A stretch of DNA of 64,000 nucleotides from Fidelibacterota bacterium (GTDB lineage Bacteria; Fidelibacterota; Marinisomatia; SCGC-AAA003-L08; JACNLC01): NCBI GenBank assembly GCA_013204025.1, contig JABMOW010000088.1:1-64000 (forward strand), in the 5' to 3' direction. Under the pieces are notes generated by a model. The model did not search any database, was not told the DNA's origin, and saw nothing but the letters and a program-made list of their open reading frames with translations. Position 1 is the first letter of the stretch. The number at the start of each line of letters is the position of its first letter. The position numbers and the translations under genes are program-made. Of the stretch, positions 37,501 through 46,912 are shown piece after piece.

Positions 37501-37969
37501 TACTTTTGCTCCTATTTCAATTCTTTAAATTAACAACGATTGCATAATCGCTAAAAAATTACCATACTTTCCACATCTAATTCATTAAAAAAACGTACTG
37601 TAAATTATCGCTAATCGGATATGTACATCAAAATTCTTTTATCACCTTAATTATTAAGACTATTGATCGATATGAATGAAAGAAATTGGAATGAATTGAG
37701 ACAGTATCTGATTCACAATGATTACAGTATAAATAATATTTAAAGGTCGGAATAACTATTTAATAAAATAATAGATGCACATAAATAATAAACTTGAATC
37801 AAGCAATGGAAACTGAAACAGTCGAAGAAAATGTGTTTCCTTTTTCATTCTTCTTAACATTATTGTGAACCAAAAAAATGACATTCAAATTTCCGCCTTC
37901 TAGATTGTTTAAGATTTATTGGTAAGACTAAATTTCACGTCTATAATTTTGAAAGATTAAGTTAATAAT
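37501..37969. other. Divergent intergenic region between Rieske operon and ileS
   Basis: This AT-rich 469-base gap must hold the promoters of both the respiratory operon and ileS. It has a 23-codon open stretch at 37672-37743 with no matching family or good ribosome site, and short inverted repeats with no poly-T tail. I see no T-box, tRNA or other recognisable RNA. Confidence 0.4.
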
Positions 37970-40900
37970 ATGCGATTCACTCCTGTAAATAATAATGTGG
38001 ATTTTATCCAGTTAGAACATAAAATTCTTGAACAATGGGAAAAAGAGCAAACATTCGAAAAACTTGTTCAAAAGAACAAGGGTAATCCGAAGTGGTCTTT
38101 CCTTGATGGACCTATCACTGCAAACAATCCCATGGGTGTACACCATGCATGGGGAAGAACATTAAAAGACATATTCCAAAGATTTCATGCGCTTAAAGGA
38201 TTCGATCAACGGTATCAAAATGGATTTGACTGTCAGGGACTTTGGGTCGAAGTAGAAGTCGAAAAAGAACTAGGGTTCAAATCTAAAAAAGATATCGAAG
38301 AATTCGGCATTGAAAAATTTGTTAATCTCTGCAAAGAGCGTGTTGAAAAATATTCTAAAATCCAAACCGAACAATCAAAGCGACTTGGATACTGGATGGA
38401 TTGGGATAACTCTTACTATACAATGTCCGAAGAAAATAACTACACAATCTGGCTTTATCTTAAAAAGTTATTTAACAGAGGAAAAATAAGAAAAGGATTT
38501 GACGTCGTACCGTGGTCCGGAAAATCTGGTACATCGTACTCTCAGATGGAAATCATCGAGGGCAGAAAACTGGTTGCGCATAAAGCGGTATTTGTCCGTT
38601 TTCCTTTGATCGACAGAGAAAATGAATATCTGTTAGTATGGACGACAACACCCTGGACGCTTACATCGAACGTGGCTGCTGCAATAAATATAAATCTATC
38701 CTACCAACGGTTACGCTCGGTTGATGGTTCAATCTATTATTTTGCTGCGGATAATCTTGAGAATAAACGTCTTGAGAAACAATATCTGGAGAAAAAACAG
38801 TGGGTTGAAAACGTCCCCAAATTAAAAACCATCGCTCAAATATTTAAGGAACGCGGAGGATATACCCTGGAAGGAACCATCCTGGGGGCTGAAATGATCG
38901 GTTGGAAATATCGTGGTCCATTTGATGACCTTCCGGCACAGTCTGTTTTTGGAGGGTATCCGTTTGTTAATGAAGAATTAGCCGAAAATCATATTAATGG
39001 TATCTCATGTCATGCTGTGATCGATGGTGGGAAAGATTCTATTGGAAGTGATAATGTCGTAGCAGGTGAAGGAACCGGAATTGTCCATATTGCTCCAGGC
39101 TGCGGTGATATCGATAATAAGATCGGTGCAAAGCATAAACTTGTTAATATTGCCCCTTTAGACGATCAATCCCATTATCTAGACAACTTTGGATGGCTTT
39201 CTGGCAAACGCGTCACAGATCCACAAACCACAATTGAAATTATTGACAAGTTAAAAGAAACGCAGTTTCTGGTGTATGTTGAAAAATACCCTCATGTTTA
39301 TCCGCATTGTTGGAGATCGGGCGATGAGCTGGTATTCAGAATGGTTACTGAATGGTATATCAACATGGATTGGCGTGATGAAATTAAGAATATTGTAAAG
39401 GATATTCAATGGATACCAGATTGGGGCTCCGACCGCGAGATTGAATGGCTTACCAATATGGGTGACTGGATGATCTCGAAAAAAAGATTCTGGGGATTAG
39501 CGTTACCAATCTGGACATTTGAAGATGAATCCTTTTATGTTGTCGGTTCTAAAGAAGAATTAAAAGAACTAGCAGTAGAAGGCTGGGACGATTTTGAGGG
39601 GAAAACGCCTCACCGGCCGTGGATTGATAAGGTGAAAATCAGACATCCTGAAACAGGTCTCATAGGGACCCGGATACCGGATGTTGGAAATCCCTGGCTT
39701 GATGCAGGTATTGTGCCTTATTCCACATTGAAATACAATGAAGATCGAGAATACTGGAAGCAGTGGTTTCCTGCAGATCTTGTGCTAGAGTGTTTCCCGG
39801 GACAGTTCCGCAATTGGTTTTATTCATTATTGGCGATGTCAACTGTCATGGAAAATACTGCCCCCTTTAAAACGTTATTGGGTCATGCTCTTGTCAAAGA
39901 CGATACAGGACGGGAAATGCATAAATCGTGGGGAAATGCGATCTGGTTTGAAGAAGCTGCCGAAAAAATGGGCGTGGATGTTATGCGGTGGATGTACGCT
40001 GCACAAAATCCCGAACACAATATGCTGTTTGGATATAAACATGCAGATGAAACACGTAAACAAATTATTACGCTTTGGAATACTTACTCGTTTTTCGTGA
40101 CGTATGCTAATCTGGATAAATTTGATCCGCTGGTTAAAAAGGCAAATCCTGAATCCTTCACACAGTTAGATAAATGGATATTGGCAAAGGTCAATGAGCT
40201 TGTTCGTATAGCCGATAACTATTACGAAGAATTCAAGGTATTTAAATTGTTACAGTCCGCCACTGAGTTTTTAGATGACCTCTCGAATTGGTATGTTCGA
40301 AGAAACCGCCGTCGATTTTGGAAAAGTGATAGCGATTCTGATAAAACGGCAGCCTACCAGACTTTACATGAAACCTTGTTGACTTTTGTAAGAATCATGT
40401 CACCGATCATTCCCTTTATATCTGAAGATATTTACCAAAATCTGGTTTGCAGTGTTGACAGTGATGCACCTGAAAGTATTCATCTGACAACATTCCCGGA
40501 ATATAAAAGCGAGTATAAAAATGATGATCTCATTCTGGAGATCGATGCCATTAAACAAATCGTTAATATCGGTAGGTCAGCTAGAAATAAAGCCAATATC
40601 AAAATCCGGCAGCCACTATCCCAGCTGGTGATATTTTCCAAAAGCGACAGTATGAAAAATTATGTTGATCGAAATTCAGATCAGATCACGGAAGAGTTGA
40701 ATATCAAATCTGTAAAGATTACCGATAATATCGAAGAAATCGTCACTTTTGAGGTGAAACCCAATTTTCAATCCTTAAGAGGAAAGTTCGGAGCTGAGTT
40801 AAAAGAGGTACTTACTCTGATCAATTCAACATCCATTGATGAGATCTTGCTAAAAATTCAATCCGGGCAGAGTGTTCTTCTTGGGGAAAAATTTGATATT

Positions 40901-41278
40901 GCACCGGACGACCTTATTATCAGTGAAATCCCTGCTGAAGGATTTTCCACTAATTCTGATAATCTTGTGACTATTGGAATTGATATACGATTAACGGAAG
41001 AACTTATCAGAGAAGGGATCATCCGGGATTTAGTCCGGCAAATTCAAAATCTACGTAAAGAAGTAGGATTGAAAGTAGAAGATCGGATTCAAGTCTCGAT
41101 AGAAGCTGATGAGACAATTAATTCTGCACTTGATTCTTATGGAACGTATTTGTTAAATGAAGTACTTGGTGTAAATTTGTTAAAGAATTCTAGTAAATCT
41201 GAACACATTTTAAAAATAAAAATTAATGGGATACCTGTTACAATTGGTATCACGAAAGCAAACAATTCAGGAGTGTAG
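37970..41278 (+). CDS. ileS: Isoleucyl-tRNA synthetase with swapped GXHH signature
   Basis: 1102 residues, longer than E. coli IleRS and consistent with the IleRS2/eukaryotic-like branch. The Rossmann signature at residues 56-59 reads GVHH in place of HIGH, with LKD following in the usual place. The KMSKS loop is replaced by EMHKS (residues 649-653, then WGN). A CP1 editing domain with WTTTPWTLTSN fills about 220-420, and the anticodon domain follows (NWYVRRNRRRFW near 775). It charges tRNA-Ile. Start: ATG of the annotated frame. The gene leads the operon with the dksA-like gene. Confidence 0.93.
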   Translation: MRFTPVNNNVDFIQLEHKILEQWEKEQTFEKLVQKNKGNPKWSFLDGPITANNPMGVHHAWGRTLKDIFQRFHALKGFDQRYQNGFDCQGLWVEVEVEKELGFKSKKDIEEFGIEKFVNLCKERVEKYSKIQTEQSKRLGYWMDWDNSYYTMSEENNYTIWLYLKKLFNRGKIRKGFDVVPWSGKSGTSYSQMEIIEGRKLVAHKAVFVRFPLIDRENEYLLVWTTTPWTLTSNVAAAININLSYQRLRSVDGSIYYFAADNLENKRLEKQYLEKKQWVENVPKLKTIAQIFKERGGYTLEGTILGAEMIGWKYRGPFDDLPAQSVFGGYPFVNEELAENHINGISCHAVIDGGKDSIGSDNVVAGEGTGIVHIAPGCGDIDNKIGAKHKLVNIAPLDDQSHYLDNFGWLSGKRVTDPQTTIEIIDKLKETQFLVYVEKYPHVYPHCWRSGDELVFRMVTEWYINMDWRDEIKNIVKDIQWIPDWGSDREIEWLTNMGDWMISKKRFWGLALPIWTFEDESFYVVGSKEELKELAVEGWDDFEGKTPHRPWIDKVKIRHPETGLIGTRIPDVGNPWLDAGIVPYSTLKYNEDREYWKQWFPADLVLECFPGQFRNWFYSLLAMSTVMENTAPFKTLLGHALVKDDTGREMHKSWGNAIWFEEAAEKMGVDVMRWMYAAQNPEHNMLFGYKHADETRKQIITLWNTYSFFVTYANLDKFDPLVKKANPESFTQLDKWILAKVNELVRIADNYYEEFKVFKLLQSATEFLDDLSNWYVRRNRRRFWKSDSDSDKTAAYQTLHETLLTFVRIMSPIIPFISEDIYQNLVCSVDSDAPESIHLTTFPEYKSEYKNDDLILEIDAIKQIVNIGRSARNKANIKIRQPLSQLVIFSKSDSMKNYVDRNSDQITEELNIKSVKITDNIEEIVTFEVKPNFQSLRGKFGAELKEVLTLINSTSIDEILLKIQSGQSVLLGEKFDIAPDDLIISEIPAEGFSTNSDNLVTIGIDIRLTEELIREGIIRDLVRQIQNLRKEVGLKVEDRIQVSIEADETINSALDSYGTYLLNEVLGVNLLKNSSKSEHILKIKINGIPVTIGITKANNSGV

Positions 41279-41279
41279 T

Positions 41280-41657
41280 ATGACGGGCAAAAATAAATGG
41301 ATGAAACGTGATCTCAACAAGTTTAAAAAATTGATCTTGGAAAAACGAAATTCGACTTTGGATTCAATCGAAAAAGCCAGAAAACTTACTGATAATATTT
41401 TAGAAGGTGGATCAGTTAATGCGATATATTCTTCTCATATGGCAGATGCTGGGAGTGATCATCAGGAAAGAGAAAAGGCGTTTTATTGGTTAAAAAGGGA
41501 AATGGATTATCTGCAATATCTGGACCGAGCATTGGATATGATTGATGATGGTTCATTTGGGGTATGTAAAGAATGTGGTGAAAAGATCCCCGAAGCCAGA
41601 ATAATTGAAGTTCCTCATACTAGTACTTGCTACGACTGCAAAACAAAAGTAAAATAG
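41280..41657 (+). CDS. DksA/TraR-family zinc-finger protein
   Basis: 125 residues with a coiled-coil-like N-terminus and a C-terminal zinc finger CKECG...CYDCK. The ATG at 41280 follows AGGAG by five bases, immediately after the ileS stop. DksA-family proteins act in the RNA polymerase secondary channel; the Asp-rich tip of DksA is not obvious here (SHMADAGSDHQ lies in the right place), so whether it responds to ppGpp is unclear. The dksA-like/lspA order is common in bacteria. Confidence 0.85.
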   Translation: MTGKNKWMKRDLNKFKKLILEKRNSTLDSIEKARKLTDNILEGGSVNAIYSSHMADAGSDHQEREKAFYWLKREMDYLQYLDRALDMIDDGSFGVCKECGEKIPEARIIEVPHTSTCYDCKTKVK

Positions 41658-41658
41658 T

Positions 41659-42138
41659 TTGAGAATATTAATATCAACGTTATTGGTCGTTTTTCTTGAT
41701 CAAATAACAAAATTTTGGATAAAAACAAATTATCTCATGGGCACTCCTCATGACATAATTGGTGATTTTTTTAGAATTACATTTGTCGAAAATCCCGGCG
41801 TCGCTTTTGGCATCAGCGTTGGGAGGTATCTTCCTATTATCACTGTCCTTTCATTTTTTGCGATCGGCCTGGTTTCTTATTATTTATACATTGAACGAGA
41901 TAAAAGATTAGAGTTAAGGCTCGGTTTGGCATTGATCTTGGGAGGTGCTATTGGAAACATGATAGATAGGGTACTCATGTTCATCATTCCGGGTAAGTAC
42001 ACCGGGGTTGTAGATTTTATCGATATTGGTATCAATCAGCATCGATGGTATATTTTCAATGTGGCCGACGCAAGCGTTACCATAGGAATCACCCTTGTCC
42101 TTTTATATTCATTATTTCTAGAAGAAAATAAACAATAA
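41659..42138 (+). CDS. lspA: Lipoprotein signal peptidase II
   Basis: 159 residues with four membrane helices and both catalytic Asp motifs: GNMIDRV (near residue 98) and FNVADASVTIG (near 135), with FVENPGVAFGI near 36. It cleaves the signal peptide of prolipoproteins. The start is TTG, one base after the dksA-like stop, which suggests coupled translation. Length and motif spacing match the family. Confidence 0.94.
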   Translation: MRILISTLLVVFLDQITKFWIKTNYLMGTPHDIIGDFFRITFVENPGVAFGISVGRYLPIITVLSFFAIGLVSYYLYIERDKRLELRLGLALILGGAIGNMIDRVLMFIIPGKYTGVVDFIDIGINQHRWYIFNVADASVTIGITLVLLYSLFLEENKQ

Positions 42139-42146
42139 CAAATCCG

Positions 42147-43106
42147 TTGGAACTTCGGTTTAATATCCAGTGTGACAAGTCACGTGTTCGACTGGACCAA
42201 TATTTGGTTTCAGTTTTTCCGGATATTTCCCGCTCAAAATTACAAACCGTTATTAAATCAGATGCCTTGAAAGTCAACGGAATATCCGCCAAACCCAATC
42301 TGATGTTGTCAGGTGGCGAACACATCACATGTGACTTTCAATCCACTATTGATGAAGATGTTATCCCACAAAAAATTGACCTTGAAATCTTGTATGAAGA
42401 TGATGACATGGTGGTTGTGAACAAACAAGCTGGATTGGTTGTCCATCCCGGGAGTGGAAACTGGGATAATACGTTGGTGAACGGACTCCTTTATCATTTC
42501 AAAAATTTATCCAATTCAGACTCTGATCGACCGGGAATTGTTCATCGTCTGGACAAGGATACTTCAGGTGTCATCATCATTGCAAAAACCGATTATGCGC
42601 ACCATTATTTAAGTCAGCAGTTCCAGAAGAGAGAAATTCGTAAAGAATATAAAGCATTGGTGTGGGGGATTGTGAAGGACGCAGACAGAATTGAAAGTAA
42701 ATTGGGGAGAAATCCAAGAAGCAGACAATTATTTTCTTCTGTTATTACGAATGGTCGAACCGCAGTTACTCGATATGAGCCGATCAAAGTTTATCCTCCG
42801 CTGAGCTGGATTTCTCTATACCCTGAAACCGGACGAACTCATCAATTGAGAGTTCATATGAAAGAGATCAGCCATCCGATTATCCAGGATCACCTTTACG
42901 GAGGTGATTTTGGCAAGATGAAATCATTTCATGAGAAGCACACACGGTTAATCAAATCCGTTTTTAAGGTGATATCGCGCGCCGCACTCCATGCATATTC
43001 AATTGAGATAGAACATCCAAGACAAAAGAAACGAATGACCTTCACTGCAGAAATACCAGTTGATATAAAATCCGCACTTGAGATTTTGGAAAATGACGAA
43101 CAATGA
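42147..43106 (+). CDS. 23S rRNA pseudouridine synthase, RluD/RluA family
   Basis: 319 residues: an S4 domain (RLDQYLVSVFPDISRSKLQ, residues 14-32), then the catalytic motif HRLDKDTSGVIIIAK near 133 and GRTHQLRVHM near 232. The TTG start (42147) is 9 bases after the lspA stop. lspA next to an rluD-like gene is a frequent arrangement. The specific target uridine cannot be assigned from sequence, though RluD-type is the closest layout. Confidence 0.9.
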   Translation: MELRFNIQCDKSRVRLDQYLVSVFPDISRSKLQTVIKSDALKVNGISAKPNLMLSGGEHITCDFQSTIDEDVIPQKIDLEILYEDDDMVVVNKQAGLVVHPGSGNWDNTLVNGLLYHFKNLSNSDSDRPGIVHRLDKDTSGVIIIAKTDYAHHYLSQQFQKREIRKEYKALVWGIVKDADRIESKLGRNPRSRQLFSSVITNGRTAVTRYEPIKVYPPLSWISLYPETGRTHQLRVHMKEISHPIIQDHLYGGDFGKMKSFHEKHTRLIKSVFKVISRAALHAYSIEIEHPRQKKRMTFTAEIPVDIKSALEILENDEQ

Positions 43107-44013
43107 TTATTTAGACCAGTTCATTGAATACATTTCCTTTGAGAGAATGTATTCTTCCCATACCATTCGATCATACAAGAATGATTTGGAAGAATATTTA
43201 GCCTTTTTACAATCTTATGATACATCGGTGAAGGTTACTAAAACCGAAAAATCATCCATCCAATTTTTTCTTCAGAAGCTCAGCGAAAAGGGTTTAACTG
43301 CCCGAACTGTAGCTCGAAAATTGGCAACCTTAAAATCGTTTTACAAATATTTATTTCTTAATCAAGTCACCCAGAAAAATATTGCTGCAACTGTAAAGAC
43401 GCCTAAACTTCCAAAACACCTTCCTGATTTTCTAAAAACATCAGAAGCAAAATCATTAATGGAACTTCCAGACCTCTCCACAATAGAAGGAAAGAGAGAC
43501 AGACTTATACTTGAACTCTTCTATTCAACGGGGGTAAGAATTTCAGAATTGATCAATATCAAATTGAAAGACATTCAAGTTGAAAACCGGATTATTCGTA
43601 TATTAGGCAAAGGAAACAAGGAGCGATTGGTTATTTTCAGCAGTTACGTAGCTGAGGCCTATAAACAGTACATGATCGAAATTGTAAAACATAATGATAT
43701 TCAATCCCAGGAATATTTATTTCCTTCCATCAGAAAATCCAAAAGTAATAATTCAAGCAATCACATCTGTCAAAAAACAGTATACAACATAGTGAAAAAA
43801 TATTTACGACAGATTTCCAATAATGAAAAATTAAGTCCGCATTCAATACGGCACACTTTCGCAACCCATCTATTAAATAATGGAGCAGATTTAGTCGCGG
43901 TTAAAGAACTGCTGGGACACAGCAGTTTATCGTCCACACAAATCTATACCCATGTTCAAATAGAAAAACTAAAAAATGAATATAATAAATCTCATCCACA
44001 TGCAAAAAAATAA
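43093..44013 (+). CDS. Xer-type tyrosine recombinase
   Basis: 306 residues from the ATG at 43093, giving a 14-base overlap with the preceding gene. The N-terminal SAM-like DNA-binding domain precedes the catalytic set: Arg in STGVRISELINIK (near residue 152), Lys in GKGNKERLV, HxxR in HSIRHTFATHLL (near 260), His in LLGHSSLSS and the Tyr nucleophile in TQIYTHV. Such recombinases resolve chromosome dimers at dif. No second Xer gene is in view, and no dif site was recognised, so XerC versus XerD is open. Confidence 0.9.
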   Translation: MTNNDYLDQFIEYISFERMYSSHTIRSYKNDLEEYLAFLQSYDTSVKVTKTEKSSIQFFLQKLSEKGLTARTVARKLATLKSFYKYLFLNQVTQKNIAATVKTPKLPKHLPDFLKTSEAKSLMELPDLSTIEGKRDRLILELFYSTGVRISELINIKLKDIQVENRIIRILGKGNKERLVIFSSYVAEAYKQYMIEIVKHNDIQSQEYLFPSIRKSKSNNSSNHICQKTVYNIVKKYLRQISNNEKLSPHSIRHTFATHLLNNGADLVAVKELLGHSSLSSTQIYTHVQIEKLKNEYNKSHPHAKK

Positions 44014-44022
44014 AGGAGAAGT

Positions 44023-45642
44023 ATGATTACCTGGCGTGAACTTGGACTTCAGGAATTAGGAATGTCTAACATCGACCGGATTTTGAGAAATCTACCGGTA
44101 GAAAGTTTAATTGAAGATTCGATCTTAAAAAAAGAAACAAAGATGGGAATGAACGGAGCAGTGATGGTCGATACTGGTCGATATACCGGCCGTTCCCCAA
44201 AAGATAAATACTTTGTTTCAGAAAATACGTCTAAGGATAATATCTGGTGGGGAAGTGTTAATCAAAAGATTGACACAGAAACATTTGATTATCTCTACAA
44301 AAACGTTATTAGTTATTATAATCACGCCGATGACTCAAATACATACATATTTGATGGTTTCGCCGGAGCAGATCCTGATTACCGGATATCCGTTCGAATT
44401 ATCGCTAAAAAAGCCTGGCAGGTACTTTTTGCCCAAAACATGTTCATTCGACCCACTGCTGAAGAGTTAAAAGATTTTACACCAGATTTTACGATCATCA
44501 ATGCCTCTGAAGTTTCAAATGAACGATATGAAAAACATAAAATGAATTCCGACACATTCATTTGCTTCAATCTTGAAAAGAGAGTATGTATTATCGGTGG
44601 AACCGAATACGGTGGTGAGATCAAAAAAGGGATATTTTCCGTACTGAACTACATGCTTCCACTACGTGGTGTTCTATCAATGCATTGTTCATCGAATGTA
44701 GATTTGAACGGAGAGAATCCTGCACTATTTTTCGGATTAAGCGGCACTGGGAAGACCACACTTTCAACTGATCCTAACCGACCGTTGATTGGTGATGATG
44801 AACATGGGTGGTCCGATAACGGGATATTTAATTTTGAAGGCGGTTGTTATGCAAAAGTCATCAATCTTGACCAGGAAGCTGAACCGGATATTTATAATGC
44901 CATCAGGCATGGTGCCTTGCTTGAGAACGTCGTTTTCGATGAAAGAACCAGAGTAGTTGATTTTACTGATAGTTCAAAGACTGAAAATACACGAGTCTCA
45001 TATCCTCTGGAATTTATTGAAAATTCATTATGCGCTCAAGGCTTAAGTAGTATGACAGGACATCCCAAAACCATCATATTTTTGGCTTGTGATGCTTATG
45101 GCGTACTTCCTCCTATTTCAAAACTGACGAATGACCAGGCTATGTATTATTTTATCAGCGGATATACGGCAAAAGTGGCGGGTACAGAACGAGGAATTAC
45201 AGAACCGCAAGCCACATTTTCGCCTTGTTTTGGCGGTCCATTTCTCACACTTCATCCATTAAAATATGCTGATTTACTCAAGGAAAAAATAATAAAACAC
45301 GACTCAAAAGTGTACTTGGTGAATACTGGCTGGATAGGTGGATCCGCAACGGAAGGCGCGAAAAGAATTAGTATCCAAAATACCCGTGCCATGATTACGG
45401 CGATCCTTGATGGCTCAATTGAAAATGCTGAATTTGAAACCTTACCTCTTCTCAACTTAAGTGTCCCTCTGACTTTGAAAGGTGTAAAGTCTGAAATATT
45501 GAATCCACGAAAAGCATGGGACGATCCTGAAGAATACGATAAGATGTTATCGCATCTGGCAAAATTAATAACGGAGAATTTTAAGAAATATGGATTAGCA
45601 GTCAAGCATCTGGAAACTGCTGGTCCTAAACTATCAAAATAA
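44023..45642 (+). CDS. pckA: ATP-dependent phosphoenolpyruvate carboxykinase
   Basis: 539 residues with the PEPCK P-loop GLSGTGKTTLSTD (near residue 245), the kinase-2 region IGDDEHGW (near 262), and MVDTGRYTGRSPKDK (48-62) with the substrate Arg. It converts oxaloacetate and ATP to PEP and CO2, for gluconeogenesis or anaplerosis. The good Shine-Dalgarno AAAGGAG precedes the ATG. Its presence with malic enzyme and malate dehydrogenase later in the window fits a C4-node exchange. Confidence 0.96.
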   Translation: MITWRELGLQELGMSNIDRILRNLPVESLIEDSILKKETKMGMNGAVMVDTGRYTGRSPKDKYFVSENTSKDNIWWGSVNQKIDTETFDYLYKNVISYYNHADDSNTYIFDGFAGADPDYRISVRIIAKKAWQVLFAQNMFIRPTAEELKDFTPDFTIINASEVSNERYEKHKMNSDTFICFNLEKRVCIIGGTEYGGEIKKGIFSVLNYMLPLRGVLSMHCSSNVDLNGENPALFFGLSGTGKTTLSTDPNRPLIGDDEHGWSDNGIFNFEGGCYAKVINLDQEAEPDIYNAIRHGALLENVVFDERTRVVDFTDSSKTENTRVSYPLEFIENSLCAQGLSSMTGHPKTIIFLACDAYGVLPPISKLTNDQAMYYFISGYTAKVAGTERGITEPQATFSPCFGGPFLTLHPLKYADLLKEKIIKHDSKVYLVNTGWIGGSATEGAKRISIQNTRAMITAILDGSIENAEFETLPLLNLSVPLTLKGVKSEILNPRKAWDDPEEYDKMLSHLAKLITENFKKYGLAVKHLETAGPKLSK

Positions 45643-45653
45643 AAGGAGATTAC

Positions 45654-45974
45654 ATGACTATTGAAATTACCTCACGGCATTTCTCACCCTCCGAAAAATT
45701 GCAGAAACTCGTAAATGAGCGAGTTAGCAAGATAGAAAGATATTCCAGTTTAACGAATTGTTTCGTCATCCTTGAAAAGGATAACACCGGCGAAGTTGTC
45801 GAAATAAAAGCGCACTCAAAAGGGCATGAATATTTTGCACAGGAAAATTCTGATCTTTTTGAGAAGTCATTGACTGTCGCCGTAGATAAAATAATCACCC
45901 AAATGAAAAAACATAGCGGGAAAGCAAACGTAAAATTAAAATCTGACACCATTAAATTTCAACCTGAATTATAA
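45654..45974 (+). CDS. hpf: Ribosome hibernation-promoting factor, short form
   Basis: 106 residues of the HPF/RaiA fold (IEITSRHFSPSEKLQKLV at the start, then an alternating beta-strand/helix pattern and ITQMKKHSGKANVK at the end). The long-form C-terminal domain is absent, so this is the short HPF/YfiA type that binds 30S subunits during stasis. AAAGGAG lies seven bases upstream of the ATG. It lies 12 bases after pckA and is followed, three bases on, by the nucleotidyltransferase. Confidence 0.92.
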   Translation: MTIEITSRHFSPSEKLQKLVNERVSKIERYSSLTNCFVILEKDNTGEVVEIKAHSKGHEYFAQENSDLFEKSLTVAVDKIITQMKKHSGKANVKLKSDTIKFQPEL

Positions 45975-45977
45975 GAT

Positions 45978-46889
45978 TTGAAAGCAATCATACCGGTAGC
46001 CGGGAGTGGCACAAGGCTGCTCCCGTTTACTGAGCGTATTCAAAAATGCCTGCTACCTGTAGCGGGTAAACCCATTCTCTCTCATATCATTGAACCACTC
46101 ATTGACATCGGAATTGATGAGATCACCCTGATTACGGGTCACTTCAGTGAACAGGTTGAACAGTTTACGAAAAGGTATCCTGGTGTAAAATTTCGGTTTT
46201 GTAAACAGGAAAAAAGACTGGGGCTTGGACATGCCATAAAATTGGGTTTGACTGATGATGAAAACCCTGTGCTGGTCATTCTGGGTGATTCAATTTTTAA
46301 ATTGGATTATCAGGAATTCATCAACAATCCTCATAATCGAATTGGTGTTCAGGAAGTTGAAGATCCCAGACGATTCGGGGTCATCGATGTTCACCACGAT
46401 AGGATTATAAAATTTCTAGAAAAACCTGAAGTCCCTCCAACGAATCTCGCAATATCCGGTATTTACTATTTCGCCTCTCAAAAGGAACTTGTATCCTCTC
46501 TTGATTTTCTTATTGAAAATAAGATAACTACAAATAACGAATACCAATTAACTGATGCCATGGCCAGGATGTTGGAAACAGGTTCAATATTTTCCTATTT
46601 CCACATCACAGATTGGCTGGATTGCGGTTTATACGAGACGATGTTATCCACGAATAAAAGACTACTCACTGATGATCAAAATGTAGTCTCATCAACAGCG
46701 GTCGTCACAAATTCCAATATTAGCAGTTGTACAATTGAAGATCGATGTGAAGTCACGGATTCAACTTTGAATAATGTCATTTTATTATCCGGGAGTAAAG
46801 TCTCCAATTCAACGATATCAAATAGAATTGTTAATTATAATGAAGTGGTATCTGGAATTACTGATAGTGGAAGGAAAATAGATACGTAG
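45978..46889 (+). CDS. NDP-sugar nucleotidyltransferase
   Basis: 303 residues: the nucleotidyltransferase motif IPVAGSGTRLLPFTERIQK (residues 5-23), ILGDSIFKLDY near 96 for metal binding, and EKPEVPPTN near 150. A short C-terminal left-handed-beta-helix-like tail (SSTAVVTNSNISS) follows. It is closest to glucose-1-phosphate uridylyl/thymidylyltransferase-like enzymes; the exact sugar and base are not clear. The start is TTG. It may supply activated sugar to the clusters at 11-25 kb, but this is inference. Confidence 0.85.
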   Translation: MKAIIPVAGSGTRLLPFTERIQKCLLPVAGKPILSHIIEPLIDIGIDEITLITGHFSEQVEQFTKRYPGVKFRFCKQEKRLGLGHAIKLGLTDDENPVLVILGDSIFKLDYQEFINNPHNRIGVQEVEDPRRFGVIDVHHDRIIKFLEKPEVPPTNLAISGIYYFASQKELVSSLDFLIENKITTNNEYQLTDAMARMLETGSIFSYFHITDWLDCGLYETMLSTNKRLLTDDQNVVSSTAVVTNSNISSCTIEDRCEVTDSTLNNVILLSGSKVSNSTISNRIVNYNEVVSGITDSGRKIDT

Positions 46890-46912
46890 TCTTGAGATTG
46901 CTGGAATCTAAA

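Noticed and set aside
37672-37743. 23-codon ORF upstream of ileS
   Set aside because: No ribosome site, no known family and no leader-peptide features such as runs of Ile codons; not enough to call a gene or attenuator.
37744-37969. Possible T-box or other riboswitch before ileS
   Set aside because: T-box elements are mainly Gram-positive and I could not find the conserved T-box bulge sequence or a terminator hairpin.
43093-44013. Integrase of a mobile element
   Set aside because: Gene context (pckA, rluD-like, hpf) and its Xer-type length point to a housekeeping recombinase; no attachment site or element ends were seen.
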